This document shows, piece by piece, positions 24,809 to 33,519 of a DNA stretch of 64,000 bases. Made by a program: the position numbers and the translations under genes. Location: positions 4,650,001 to 4,714,000 of the forward strand of contig OZ244967.1 in the NCBI GenBank assembly GCA_965222695.1, read 5' to 3'. The notes under the pieces are model-generated. The model was not told where the DNA came from. It was given only the letters and a program-made list of their open reading frames with translations, and made no database searches. Each line of letters opens with the position of its first letter. The first letter of the stretch is position 1. The DNA comes from UBA7957 sp965222695 (GTDB lineage Bacteria > Pseudomonadota > Gammaproteobacteria > Granulosicoccales > Granulosicoccaceae).

Positions 24809-25057
24809 CTATTCGTGAACATCATGATCGCGGTCAATTTTGTTCATGCGAGCCGCGTAGAAAAAGATGAGGAAAAGGAATACATAAATGGAACCCTGTT
24901 GTGCAAACCAGAATCCAAGCTTGTATCCGCCAAGTTGGATGGCATTAAGCGGTTCGACCAGCAAAATACCGCAACCGAATGACACGGCAAACCAGATGAT
25001 CAAACAGAGAATCATCAGTCGTACATTGGCCTGCCAGTACGATTCGTTATTATTCAT
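24809..25057 (-). CDS. DUF4212 small membrane subunit of the symporter
   Basis: 82 residues from ATG 25057, which has an excellent Shine-Dalgarno (AAGGAGG); the frame extends five codons further without need. Two membrane helices (about 14-36 and 51-73) with LGGYKLGFWFAQQGSIYVFL, the DUF4212 hallmark. It is co-transcribed with the SSS symporter, as in most genomes with this pair, and is probably an accessory subunit. Confidence 0.92.
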   Translation of the reverse strand: MNNNESYWQANVRLMILCLIIWFAVSFGCGILLVEPLNAIQLGGYKLGFWFAQQGSIYVFLFLIFFYAARMNKIDRDHDVHE

Positions 25058-25185
25058 ACAGTCCTCCTTCAATTAGACCGGAAAATTTAAAGTGTGTTGG
25101 CGCAGCCAGAAGACTGCTCAGTTAATACAATATTTGGGGTGTTACTGTAAAATGTCTCCAGTTTTAGTTATCAATATTCTCAATT

Positions 25186-25208
25186 CCGGGGCTGGGTGTC
25201 AGCCCCGG
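25186..25208 (-). terminator. Hairpin after acs, probable terminator
   Basis: CCGGGGCTG/CAGCCCCGG is a perfect 9-bp stem with a five-base loop, 37 bp past the acs stop. The minus-strand T-run is poor, so termination may be weak or factor-assisted. Confidence 0.55.
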
Positions 25209-25244
25209 CACCTGTTTTAAAACTGTGCAGTTACCGCTCGCTGT

Positions 25245-27185
25245 CTAACTGTTTTCGCGGTTATCGATCAGATCATCGACTACCGACGGATCCGCCAGGG
25301 TTGAAGTATCCCCCAGGCTGTCCAGCTCATTAGTTGCAATCTTACGTAAAATACGTCGCATGATTTTACCCGAGCGTGTTTTTGGTAAGCCCGGTGCCCA
25401 TTGAATGAGATTGACTTTCGCGATAGGGCCGATTTCTTTACGGACCAATTTAACCAATTCTGTTTTCAACTCATCGGTACCAACTTCACCCTCCATCAGT
25501 GTGACGTAAGCGTAAATACCCTGACCGGTCAGATCGTGCGGGTAACCAACAACCGCAGCTTCCGCAACCTTTTCATGCAGGCCTAACGCGGCCTCGATTT
25601 CGGCAGTTCCCAGGCGATGACCGGAAACGTTCAATACATCGTCGACACGCCCTGTAATCCAGTAGTAACCGTCCTCGTCACGCCGCGCGCCGTCGCCGGT
25701 AAAGTAATAACCCTTAAACATTGCGAAATAGGTTTCATAAAATCGCTGATGGTTACCGAATACGGTACGCATCATGGAAGGCCAGGGTCCTTTTATTGCC
25801 AGGTTCCCTTCGGCCGGGTTACCCTCGATTTCATTGCCCTGATCATCCAGCAGCACCGGCTGCACACCGAAAAAAGGTGCGGTCGCGGAGCCTGGTGTCA
25901 GATCGTGAACGCCGGGCAAAGGGGTGAGCATATGAGCCCCGGTTTCGGTTTGCCACCAGGTATCGACAATCGGACAGCGGCTGTTACCGACAATCTTGTA
26001 ATACCATTCCCAGGCCTCCGGATTGATCGGTTCGCCTACAGTTCCGAGTACCCGCAGTGTTTCGCGAGAGGTTTTTTCAACCGGCTCATTGCCGGCGCCC
26101 ATCAGTGAACGAATGGCGGTAGGCGCGGTATAAAAAATATTGACCTTGTGCTTATCCACCACTTGCCAGAAGCGGGAAATATCCGGATAGGTCGGAATAC
26201 CTTCGAACATCAACGAAGTGGCACCGTTTGCCAGCGGGCCATAGACGATATAGGTATGTCCGGTTACCCAGCCCACGTCTGCAGTACACCAGTAAATATC
26301 CCCTTCTTTGTAATCGAAGACGCATTCATGTGTCATGGCGGCCTGAACCAGATAGCCACCCGTTGTGTGCAAAACACCTTTGGGTGTGCCTGTGGAGCCC
26401 GAGGTGTAGAGAATAAAAAGGGGATCATCCGCATCCATCTCTTCAGGCGCGCAGTCCGTGCTGGCGGAACCCATGGCTTCGTGATACCACACATCGCGAT
26501 CATCGTTCCAATCGACCGGGTCCCCACCTCGCTGTACGACAATACAGCTATGGACATTAGGGCATTCCTTCAGCGCTTCATCGGCATTCGTCTTCAAAGG
26601 AACCTTTCGTCCGCCACGCATGGACTGATCCGATGTGATAACCACTTTACAATCCGAGTCAAGAATGCGGCTCCGCAGGGCATCGGACGAGAAGCCGCCA
26701 AAAACGATTGAATGAATAGCGCCGATACGGGTACAGGCCAGCATGGCGACTGCGGCTTCCGGTACCATCGGCAGGTAAAGCGACACACGGTCGCCTTTTT
26801 GCACACCGCGAGATTTCAATACATTGGCGAACTTACAAACTTCTTCATGGAGTTCCCGATAAGTGATTTTACGGTCTTCATTGGGGTCATCGCCTTCCCA
26901 GATAATCGCCACCTGGTCGCCTCGCGTTTCCAGGTGGCGGTCAAGACAGTTGTAAGAGACATTGAGTGTCGCACCTTCGAACCATTTGATGTGCAAATCT
27001 TCTTGATCAAAACTCCAGTCGCTCACTTTTTCCCAGCGTTTGAACCAGCTTACGTATTTATCAGCCTGCTCCGCCCAGAAACCATCAGGGTCCTGAATCG
27101 AGCGTTCGTACATCTCCTTATACTGTTCTGCGTTAATATTTGCCTTGGCGGCGAAATCGGGATTAACAGGATGGGTCTCAGACAT
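25245..27185 (-). CDS. acs: Acetyl-CoA synthetase (AMP-forming)
   Basis: 646 residues from ATG 27185 (RBS GGAGAG); a longer frame to 27236 is not family-like. It converts acetate, ATP and CoA to acetyl-CoA through acetyl-AMP. Seen: ACS N-terminal domain, the P-loop LYTSGSTGTPKGV, WWQTETGAHM, TGDGARRDEDGYYWITGR, and the C-terminal PKTRSGKIMRR whose Lys is the usual acetylation switch. It heads the acetate cluster between the two PHB loci, so its product can feed PHB directly. Confidence 0.97.
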   Translation of the reverse strand: MSETHPVNPDFAAKANINAEQYKEMYERSIQDPDGFWAEQADKYVSWFKRWEKVSDWSFDQEDLHIKWFEGATLNVSYNCLDRHLETRGDQVAIIWEGDDPNEDRKITYRELHEEVCKFANVLKSRGVQKGDRVSLYLPMVPEAAVAMLACTRIGAIHSIVFGGFSSDALRSRILDSDCKVVITSDQSMRGGRKVPLKTNADEALKECPNVHSCIVVQRGGDPVDWNDDRDVWYHEAMGSASTDCAPEEMDADDPLFILYTSGSTGTPKGVLHTTGGYLVQAAMTHECVFDYKEGDIYWCTADVGWVTGHTYIVYGPLANGATSLMFEGIPTYPDISRFWQVVDKHKVNIFYTAPTAIRSLMGAGNEPVEKTSRETLRVLGTVGEPINPEAWEWYYKIVGNSRCPIVDTWWQTETGAHMLTPLPGVHDLTPGSATAPFFGVQPVLLDDQGNEIEGNPAEGNLAIKGPWPSMMRTVFGNHQRFYETYFAMFKGYYFTGDGARRDEDGYYWITGRVDDVLNVSGHRLGTAEIEAALGLHEKVAEAAVVGYPHDLTGQGIYAYVTLMEGEVGTDELKTELVKLVRKEIGPIAKVNLIQWAPGLPKTRSGKIMRRILRKIATNELDSLGDTSTLADPSVVDDLIDNRENS

Positions 27186-27601
27186 TATAACTCTCCAATG
27201 GCTTGTATTTTTATAGGCAGGATGTGTGTTCACCATTCTGCCCTTGGTCTTCAGCTCCGGATTGAATGTGTGGTAATCCGGAAGATTACCAGGTCCATTC
27301 CCCTCTGCCCTGGCGTGGTATTCGTGAAAGACGGCGTCGTCGTTTACTTGATTTCTTAAGCCCGAGGATTCTCGAATTTAAACAGCAAGTGCACACAGGC
27401 CCCTTTAATATCGGTTTTTAATTGTCGGGAAAGTTTATCCGCCGCCGGCGCAGGATAGCAATTCTACTTTAGTCGCCTTTTAACCGTTCGAAGGTGTTCA
27501 GGCATGGCATTCAATATGATTCGCGGGTAAAAATGGAGTAACGGGTGATCCTGAAAAGCGCGGCGATCGAAAAATAGTTCCCACATCAAACCGCGCTGCA
27601 C

Positions 27602-27630
27602 TTGACTTCTGAGTGTAAAGGCACAATAAT
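27602..27630 (+). promoter_or_regulatory. Sigma70-type promoter of the phasin 2-phaC operon
   Basis: TTGACT (27602-27607), a 17-base spacer and AATAAT (27625-27630). Initiation would fall at about 27637, just before the PhaR-box match, the same arrangement as at phasin 1. Confidence 0.7.
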
Positions 27631-27641
27631 CGCATGCGTTA

Positions 27642-27652
27642 CTGCAGTGCAG
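27642..27652. promoter_or_regulatory. Candidate PhaR operator upstream of phasin 2
   Basis: CTGCAGTGCAG fits CTGC-N3-GCAG. It begins 12 bases after the -10 element and ends 46 bp before the phasin start. A second TGC-rich half-site (AGCTGC) follows at about 27658. Confidence 0.75.
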
Positions 27653-27698
27653 CAAAAAGCTGCGTTAAGTTCCACCGGTTAATTTGAGGATATAAATC

Positions 27699-28142
27699 AT
27701 GTCTGCCGACCAATTCGACTTTACTAAAATGTTTCAACAGTTTGACTTGCAGGAAATGACCAAAAAACTGCAGGAAGCTTATAATCTTGACTTCAGCGCT
27801 GTAAATGAAGCGCAAACCAAAAACCTGCAAACATTGATGAGTGCGAACAAGTCGCTCGCCGAAGGCACCCAGGCGGTGCTGGAAAAGCAAGCCGAAATGT
27901 TCAAGGTTGCCATGCAGGAAGCCAGTGAAGCGGCTCAATCACTGGTCGGATCGGGTTCGCCCCAGGAAATTGCAGCCAAGCAAGCGGAGTTGATGAAAGT
28001 GGCTTACGAGGCTGCGATCAAAAATACGGCTGAAATCAGTGAGCTTGCGAAGAAGACACAGGATGAAGTTGCCGAGCAGATTAATGCCCGCGTTGCCGAA
28101 AGCCTGCAGGAGTTAAAGGATTCAATGGCCAAAATCGGCTGA
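27699..28142 (+). CDS. Phasin family protein, locus 2
   Basis: 147 residues with the phasin layout: FDFTKMFQQFDLQEM at the N-terminus, NLQTLMSANKSLAEGTQAVLEKQAEMF and a fully helical remainder with SGSPQEIAAKQAELMKVAYEAA. RBS TGAGGA precedes the ATG. It is promoter-proximal to the class I phaC and is likely PhaR-repressed. It differs clearly from phasin 1 in length and sequence. Confidence 0.9.
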   Translation: MSADQFDFTKMFQQFDLQEMTKKLQEAYNLDFSAVNEAQTKNLQTLMSANKSLAEGTQAVLEKQAEMFKVAMQEASEAAQSLVGSGSPQEIAAKQAELMKVAYEAAIKNTAEISELAKKTQDEVAEQINARVAESLQELKDSMAKIG

Positions 28143-28228
28143 ACCGGACACACGAAAGGATAGCGGCATGGAAGCCGGTATCCGGATTTTCATTTCAATC
28201 CTTGTAACAGACGACTGGAGTAGGTTAG

Positions 28229-30319
28229 ATGGCGGAGAACAGTCCTCTTATCAATAATAATGTTCAGGAAATGCGACAGAACCTTGAGCAGATCCAGGAT
28301 ATCATCGCGGGCTTCGTAAGTTCCTACGAAAAAATGGATCTCGATCCCTTCAAGCTCAGCTCGGCCTATGCTGAATGGATGGCCGCTCTCGCAAATAATC
28401 CACACAAAGTCATCAATGAAGGATTGGAATTGTGGAAAAACAGCATCGAGCTGACTCATCAGGCGATGCTCGGTATGCTCGGCGGTCAGATCGAATCCGT
28501 GGTTCAGCCGGATAAAAGTGATCGCCGATTTCGTCATGATGATTGGAACGACAAACCCATTTTCGCCGCAATTCAACAATCTTATTTGCTGACATCGCAG
28601 TGGCTGAGAAATCTGGTGACCGATGTCGAAGGCCTGGATGAGAAAACCTCGGAGAAAGTAAAATTTTTTACCGAGCGCTATATCGATGCCATGTCGCCAA
28701 CCAACTTTGCATTGACCAATCCGGCGGTAATTGAAAAAACCATCGATTCAAATGGTGCCAACCTGGTCAACGGCTTGAAAAATATGCTTAACGATCTGGA
28801 AGACGGTAACGGGCAATTACGAATCAGCATGACCGACACGGAAGCGTTTGATCTTGGCCACAACGTCGCTGTGACGCCGGGAAAAGTCGTATTTCAGAAC
28901 CGAATGTTTCAACTGATCCAATACACGCCGACAACGGACAAAGTCCTCAAGAGGCCGCTTCTGATCATCCCTCCCTGGATCAACAAATTTTACATTCTTG
29001 ACTTACAGCCCAAGAATTCTTTCTTGAAGTGGGCGACCGATCAGGGTCATACCGTATTTGTAATTTCCTGGGTCAATCCCGATGAATCCTACTCTGACAC
29101 CCTGTTTGACAGTTATGTTAAAGAAGGCGTTATTACCGCAGTCGATGCCATCGAAAAAACCACGGGAGAAAATGAAATCAATGCCATAGGTTACTGTATT
29201 GGCGGAACATTGCTGGCAACCGTATTGGCATATATGAAGGGCATAGGTGACGAACGAATTCAGTCAGCAACGTTTTTTACCACTATGCTGGACTTCTCCG
29301 AGCCTGGTGAACTGGGTGTATTTATCGACGAAGAGCAGATCAATTCACTCGAAAAGAAAATGCACGATTCAGGGTATCTGGAAGGCTCTTCGATGGCCGG
29401 CGCATTTAATTTGATGCGGGCTAATGACCTGATATGGTCATTTTATGTGAATAACTATCTGCTCGGAAACGATCCCCGTCCATTTGATTTGCTTTATTGG
29501 AATTCCGATTCCACCCGTATGCCCCAGGCCATGCATTCCTGGTATTTACGCAACTTGTATATGGAAAACAAACTGGTTGAGTCCAATGCGCTGGAAATAG
29601 ACGGAATCGGCATAGATCTGGGAAAAATTGATATACCCGCCTGCTTCGTCTCCACCGTCGATGATCACATAGCTCCATGGATGTCGACCTATATGGGAGC
29701 AACCCGCTTCAATGGCGATGTCTCTTTTATACTGGGTGGCTCAGGCCATATTGCCGGTATTGTTAATCCGCCTGCAGCAAACAAATACGGTTTTCGCATA
29801 GGCAGCGAGCTGCCGGAAACGGCTGAGCAATGGCTGAAAATAGCCGACGAGCGGGAAGGTTCCTGGTGGGATAGCTGGAACGATTGGGCGTATCAGAATT
29901 CCGGCAACACCCTGGTTAAAGCCCGTTCTCCCGAAGACGGTACATTACCGGTGCTCGAAGATGCGCCGGGTACTTACGTGAAATGCAAAATGGGTGATCC
30001 CGTACCGAGACTGGAGTATGTCAATCTGGACGAAATCAAATCAAAATCGCCGGCGGGCAAAATTAAGGCAGATCCGGCAAAGACTGCAAAATCGGTGAAA
30101 TCCCCGGCATCTTCAACGTCGGATGATCTGACCAAAGTGAAAGGAATCGGACCGAAAGTAGCAAAGCTTCTCAATGGTGAGGGCGTAACGACCTTCGCTC
30201 AGCTGGCGGATATGTCCGCCAATCAAATCAGTGATTTGTTGATCGGCATAGATCCGCGCAATAAGCGGTTTGATACCGGTGATTGGCCGGCGCAGGCGAA
30301 AAAGCTGGCGACGGATTAG
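28229..30319 (+). CDS. phaC: Class I PHA synthase with C-terminal helix-hairpin-helix extension
   Basis: 696 residues, longer than the 590-640 usual for class I. The synthase core has LIIPPWINKFYILDLQ, the box GYCIGG with nucleophile Cys323, Asp479 (VDDHIAPW) and His507 (GSGHIAGI), positions almost equal to those of the Cupriavidus necator enzyme. After an Ala/Lys/Ser/Pro linker (about 600-630), residues 633-696 form a helix-hairpin-helix unit (LTKVKGIGPKVAKLLNGEG, TTFAQLADMS) like those in DNA-binding or ribosomal accessory proteins. The extension may tether granules to nucleic acid or mediate partner contacts; that is inference. It is in an operon with phasin 2, 86 bp downstream. Confidence 0.93.
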   Translation: MAENSPLINNNVQEMRQNLEQIQDIIAGFVSSYEKMDLDPFKLSSAYAEWMAALANNPHKVINEGLELWKNSIELTHQAMLGMLGGQIESVVQPDKSDRRFRHDDWNDKPIFAAIQQSYLLTSQWLRNLVTDVEGLDEKTSEKVKFFTERYIDAMSPTNFALTNPAVIEKTIDSNGANLVNGLKNMLNDLEDGNGQLRISMTDTEAFDLGHNVAVTPGKVVFQNRMFQLIQYTPTTDKVLKRPLLIIPPWINKFYILDLQPKNSFLKWATDQGHTVFVISWVNPDESYSDTLFDSYVKEGVITAVDAIEKTTGENEINAIGYCIGGTLLATVLAYMKGIGDERIQSATFFTTMLDFSEPGELGVFIDEEQINSLEKKMHDSGYLEGSSMAGAFNLMRANDLIWSFYVNNYLLGNDPRPFDLLYWNSDSTRMPQAMHSWYLRNLYMENKLVESNALEIDGIGIDLGKIDIPACFVSTVDDHIAPWMSTYMGATRFNGDVSFILGGSGHIAGIVNPPAANKYGFRIGSELPETAEQWLKIADEREGSWWDSWNDWAYQNSGNTLVKARSPEDGTLPVLEDAPGTYVKCKMGDPVPRLEYVNLDEIKSKSPAGKIKADPAKTAKSVKSPASSTSDDLTKVKGIGPKVAKLLNGEGVTTFAQLADMSANQISDLLIGIDPRNKRFDTGDWPAQAKKLATD

Positions 30320-30331
30320 GGCCTGTTAACA
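30317..30331. repeat. 15-bp repeat TAGGGCCTGTTAACA, copy 1
   Basis: Exact match to 48794-48808. Here it begins with the stop codon of phaC. The other copy overlaps the right end of the 270-bp element, so it may be an insertion-site or end motif of a repeat family. Confidence 0.6.
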
Positions 30332-30365
30332 CTGATGACACGCCACGATTGCCTTACAGCATCTT

Positions 30366-30402
30366 TACCAACAACGGCCGGAATTTCCGGCCGTTGTTGG
30401 TA
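30366..30402 (+). terminator. Very strong hairpin after phaC
   Basis: A perfect 18-bp stem (arms 30366-30383 and 30385-30402, core GGCCGGAA/TTCCGGCC) with essentially no loop, 47 bp past the phaC stop. No T-run follows in either direction, so it may serve as an mRNA 3'-end stabiliser or attenuator rather than a classical terminator. Confidence 0.6.
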
Positions 30403-30726
30403 GAGCGCAAGGGAATTCAATTTTCAACAAGGATAAAAAATTTTCCTCGTCAGCTAGGAATTTAAATCAAGTTTGGTTTATGATCCAGACTGTGTAGCGC
30501 CGGACCAAAAGCGAAACATCGTTGTTGGTCAGTCCGGAAGGCGATGCATGTGAATAAAAAATAGCTCTATCCGGAATCCTTAACTTCAATAGAGATATTC
30601 CATACACTAATTAAGGGGGAGGATCCGACGAAAATACACCTCACCGAAGTATATGAATTTGTTTTAAGGGTGTAAGTGTTATTGGGTCGGGCGCTTGTCC
30701 TCAAGCAACCAAAAAAGGGGTTTGAT
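30403..30726. other. Upstream region of the second phbB
   Basis: 324 bp without a supported gene. The interval 30500-30530 has GACCAA and TTGGTC half-sites about 20 bp apart. AGGGGGAGGA near 30617 resembles a ribosome-binding site but no suitable frame follows. The phbB start at 30727 has its own RBS (AAAGGGG). Confidence 0.5.
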
Positions 30727-31449
30727 ATGAGTCGAGTCGCAATTGTTACAGGTGGAACACGAGGAATCGGTGAAGAAATTTGTATAGAACTCAAAGAGCA
30801 GGGCTGTAAAGTGGCCGCGGTGTATGCCGGTAACGATGATGCAGCACGCCAGTTTACAGAGCGCACAGGTGTTGCGGCCTATAAATTCGATGTATCGGAT
30901 TTTGAAGCCTGTCAGGCAGGTGTTGCTCAGATCCGGAAAGACCTGGGGCCGGTGGATATACTGGTCAATAATGCCGGTATTACAAGGGATGGCACAATGC
31001 ATAAAATGGATTTCGACCGTTGGAATGATGTTATTCAGACGAATCTGTCTTCCTGCTTCAATATGAGTAAGGCTGTTATCGATGGCATGCGTGAGCGCGA
31101 ATTCGGCCGTATTGTCAATATCGGCTCGGTTAACGGCCGGGCAGGCCAGTACGGACAGGTCAACTACGCAGCAGCAAAATCCGGAATTCACGGTTTTACC
31201 AAGGCCCTGGCATTGGAAGGCGCGCCAAAAGGTATTACCGTCAATGCGATAGCGCCAGGCTATGTACTCACCGATATGGTTAGAGCCGTTCCGGAAAAAG
31301 TACTGGAGAAAATAGTGGCGACTATTCCGGCGGGCAGGCTGGGCGATCCGAAGGATATAGCGCGCGCCGTGACTTTTCTGACCGGCGACGATGCAGGGTG
31401 GATAACGGGATCGACACTGGATATCAACGGTGGTCAACATATGTACTAG
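30727..31449 (+). CDS. phbB: Acetoacetyl-CoA reductase (PHA locus 2)
   Basis: 240 residues from ATG 30727, chosen because AAAGGGG precedes it and MSRVAIVTGGTRGIG is the family N-terminus; the frame extends 17 codons further upstream. NADPH-dependent short-chain dehydrogenase with NNAGITRDGTMHKM, INIGSVNG-type Ser (VNIGSVNGR), YAAAKSGIHGF and LDINGG. Closer to the canonical PhbB pattern than the locus 1 copy. A GC-rich hairpin follows. Confidence 0.94.
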   Translation: MSRVAIVTGGTRGIGEEICIELKEQGCKVAAVYAGNDDAARQFTERTGVAAYKFDVSDFEACQAGVAQIRKDLGPVDILVNNAGITRDGTMHKMDFDRWNDVIQTNLSSCFNMSKAVIDGMREREFGRIVNIGSVNGRAGQYGQVNYAAAKSGIHGFTKALALEGAPKGITVNAIAPGYVLTDMVRAVPEKVLEKIVATIPAGRLGDPKDIARAVTFLTGDDAGWITGSTLDINGGQHMY

Positions 31450-31459
31450 AAGTCTGTTG

Positions 31460-31484
31460 CCGGGGCTCTATGCCGGAGCCCCGG
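31460..31484 (+). terminator. Probable terminator after phbB 2
   Basis: CCGGGGCTC/GAGCCCCGG, a 9-bp stem with a seven-base loop, 11 bp after the stop. A T-rich stretch begins only about 10 bases later (GTGTTTTCT). Confidence 0.6.
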
Positions 31485-31618
31485 TCCCGCTGCGTGTTTT
31501 CTCCCCGTGTTTCATAAGGCTTCGCTTGCAAGGCTTTCCGAAATCCTACTAGAATGTTCGGCTCAGCAGTCAACAGCCGACGAGGTTTTTCGCCGGTAAA
31601 AAGTCGGGAATCAAAAAT

Positions 31619-32899
31619 ATGAACGCCAGTGCAGAGGAACTATCGATCAATATCAAGGAATATATGCAATCCCTTGGTCGACGGGCAAAAACCGCCAGCG
31701 AGGCGATTGCCGGGGCAGACAGCAACAAAAAAAACGCCGCCTTGTACGCGATAGCTGATGCGATAGAAGCCGCAAAGCCGCAATTGATGACCGAAAATCA
31801 AAAAGATCTTAAAGCCGGGCGCGAAAGCGGACTGAGCGCGGCTTTGCTGGATCGCCTGGAGTTAACCGGGACACGCATCGCCGCGATGGCCCAGGGCTTA
31901 AGGCAAATCGCGCAGCAGCCCGACCCCATCGGGGAAATCACCGATATGAACTACCGTCCCTCGGGACTGCAGGTGGGTAAAATGCGGGTGCCACTGGGCG
32001 TTATCGGCATTATCTACGAGTCACGGCCCAACGTGACCGCCGATGCCGCCGGGCTGTGTTTGAAGGCGGGAAACGCCACCATACTGCGTGGAGGTTCGGA
32101 AGCGGCTTATTCCAATCAGGCTATTGCGGCTTGTATTAAACAGGGTTTAGGCAGGGCAGGGTTGGACGAGAGCATCGTTCAGGTCGTCAATACAACGGAT
32201 CGCGAGGCCGTCGGCGAATTGATCTCCATGAATGATTATGTGGATGTGATTGTCCCCCGTGGCGGTAAAGGCTTGATAGAGAGGATCAGCCGGGATGCCA
32301 GCGTACCCGTCATCAAACATCTAGATGGCATCTGCCATGTCTATATAGATAGCGATGCCGATCTGGGACATGCCGTTGCTATCGCATTTAACTCCAAAAC
32401 CTATCGTTACGGTATCTGCGGCGCCATGGAGACTCTGTTGGTGGCGGAATCGCTTGCCGGATCCGTGCTGCCTGAACTGGCTGGCAAGTTTGGTGAAAAG
32501 TCCGTCGAGTTGCGCGTTTGCGAAAAAACCGCCAAGTATCTTCCGGATGCCAAAAGAGCAATCGATGCGGATTGGGATACGGAATATCTCGCCCCTATAC
32601 TGTCCATTCGGATTGTAGAAGATTTAGACCAGGCGGTAGAGCATATTAACCGGCATGGCTCCAACCATACGGATGCCATTGTCACGGAAAATCTGACCAA
32701 AGCCCGGCAATTTATGCGGAAAGTGGATTCCAGTTCCGTCATGGTCAATGCATCGACCTGTTTTGCTGACGGTTTCGAATACGGACTGGGTGCCGAAATA
32801 GGGATCAGTACCGACAAACTGCATGTCAGAGGCCCCGTCGGCGTAGTGGGGTTGACCACTCAAAAATATATCGTCCTGGGTGAAGGCACGACGCGTTGA
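31619..32899 (+). CDS. proA: Gamma-glutamyl phosphate reductase
   Basis: 426 residues. It reduces gamma-glutamyl phosphate to glutamate semialdehyde, step two of proline synthesis. Seen: VPLGVIGIIYESRPNVT, KAGNATILRGGSEA, VIVPRGGKGLI, YRYGICGAMETLL with the catalytic Cys, and GPVGVVGLTTQKY at the end. Its TGA overlaps the TTG start of nadD. No proB is present in the window. Confidence 0.97.
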   Translation: MNASAEELSINIKEYMQSLGRRAKTASEAIAGADSNKKNAALYAIADAIEAAKPQLMTENQKDLKAGRESGLSAALLDRLELTGTRIAAMAQGLRQIAQQPDPIGEITDMNYRPSGLQVGKMRVPLGVIGIIYESRPNVTADAAGLCLKAGNATILRGGSEAAYSNQAIAACIKQGLGRAGLDESIVQVVNTTDREAVGELISMNDYVDVIVPRGGKGLIERISRDASVPVIKHLDGICHVYIDSDADLGHAVAIAFNSKTYRYGICGAMETLLVAESLAGSVLPELAGKFGEKSVELRVCEKTAKYLPDAKRAIDADWDTEYLAPILSIRIVEDLDQAVEHINRHGSNHTDAIVTENLTKARQFMRKVDSSSVMVNASTCFADGFEYGLGAEIGISTDKLHVRGPVGVVGLTTQKYIVLGEGTTR

Positions 32900-33519
32900 G
32901 CACTATAGGGATTTTCGGCGGTACCTTTGATCCGATACATTTCGGACATTTACGAAGCGCGCTTGAGCTGAGAGAAAAGCTGAACCTGGGCGAGATACGT
33001 CTGATCCCATGTGCCACTCCCCCTCACCGGGATAAACCGGGTGTATCAGCCGAGCACCGTTTGGCCATGCTGCAACTCGCCGTCTCGGAAACAAACGGCT
33101 TGATAGCTGATGACCGTGAGCTACGTCGGCCACAGTTGTCTTATACCGTGGATACATTAACAGATTTGAAAAGGGATTTTCCGGATGCGCGACTGCTTTT
33201 ATTCATCGGTGTTGATGCATTTTCCGGGTTTCAAAGCTGGCACAGATGGGATGAGATACTCCTCCGTAGCGATCTGGTGGTCATTACCAGACCGGGGGCG
33301 GAAATGTCGCAACAGGCATCGGAACTGCTGAAAACACGGCAGATCGATTCTCTTATTAAAACTCGATATAAAAGCGGAAACATCCTTCTGCAACAGGTGA
33401 CTCAGCTGGATATTTCCTCCACTGCAATACGGAAAATCTATAAATGCAAGCAGGACCCCGCGTATCTATTGCCTGTTGCGGTAAGAAGCTACATCGCCAA
33501 GCACGATCTCTATCGATAA
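32896..33519 (+). CDS. nadD: Nicotinate-mononucleotide adenylyltransferase
   Basis: 207 residues from TTG 32896, which shares TTGA with the proA stop, so translation is coupled. Transfers AMP to NaMN in NAD synthesis. FGGTFDPIHFGHLRSA carries the nucleotidyltransferase HxGH motif and LDISSTAIR the ISSTxIR motif. Normally followed directly by rsfS; here a 367-bp AT-rich gap with DnaA-type boxes intervenes. Confidence 0.96.
   Translation: MSTIGIFGGTFDPIHFGHLRSALELREKLNLGEIRLIPCATPPHRDKPGVSAEHRLAMLQLAVSETNGLIADDRELRRPQLSYTVDTLTDLKRDFPDARLLLFIGVDAFSGFQSWHRWDEILLRSDLVVITRPGAEMSQQASELLKTRQIDSLIKTRYKSGNILLQQVTQLDISSTAIRKIYKCKQDPAYLLPVAVRSYIAKHDLYR

Larger units (their letters stand above)
27186..27698. 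other. Divergent promoter region acs / phasin 2
   Basis: 513 bp with no supported gene. The right end holds the phasin 2 promoter and PhaR box annotated separately. The left half must contain the acs promoter, but I could not pick a convincing consensus by eye. An AGCAAAAAGCT hairpin lies just after the PhaR box (about 27651-27661). Confidence 0.6.
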
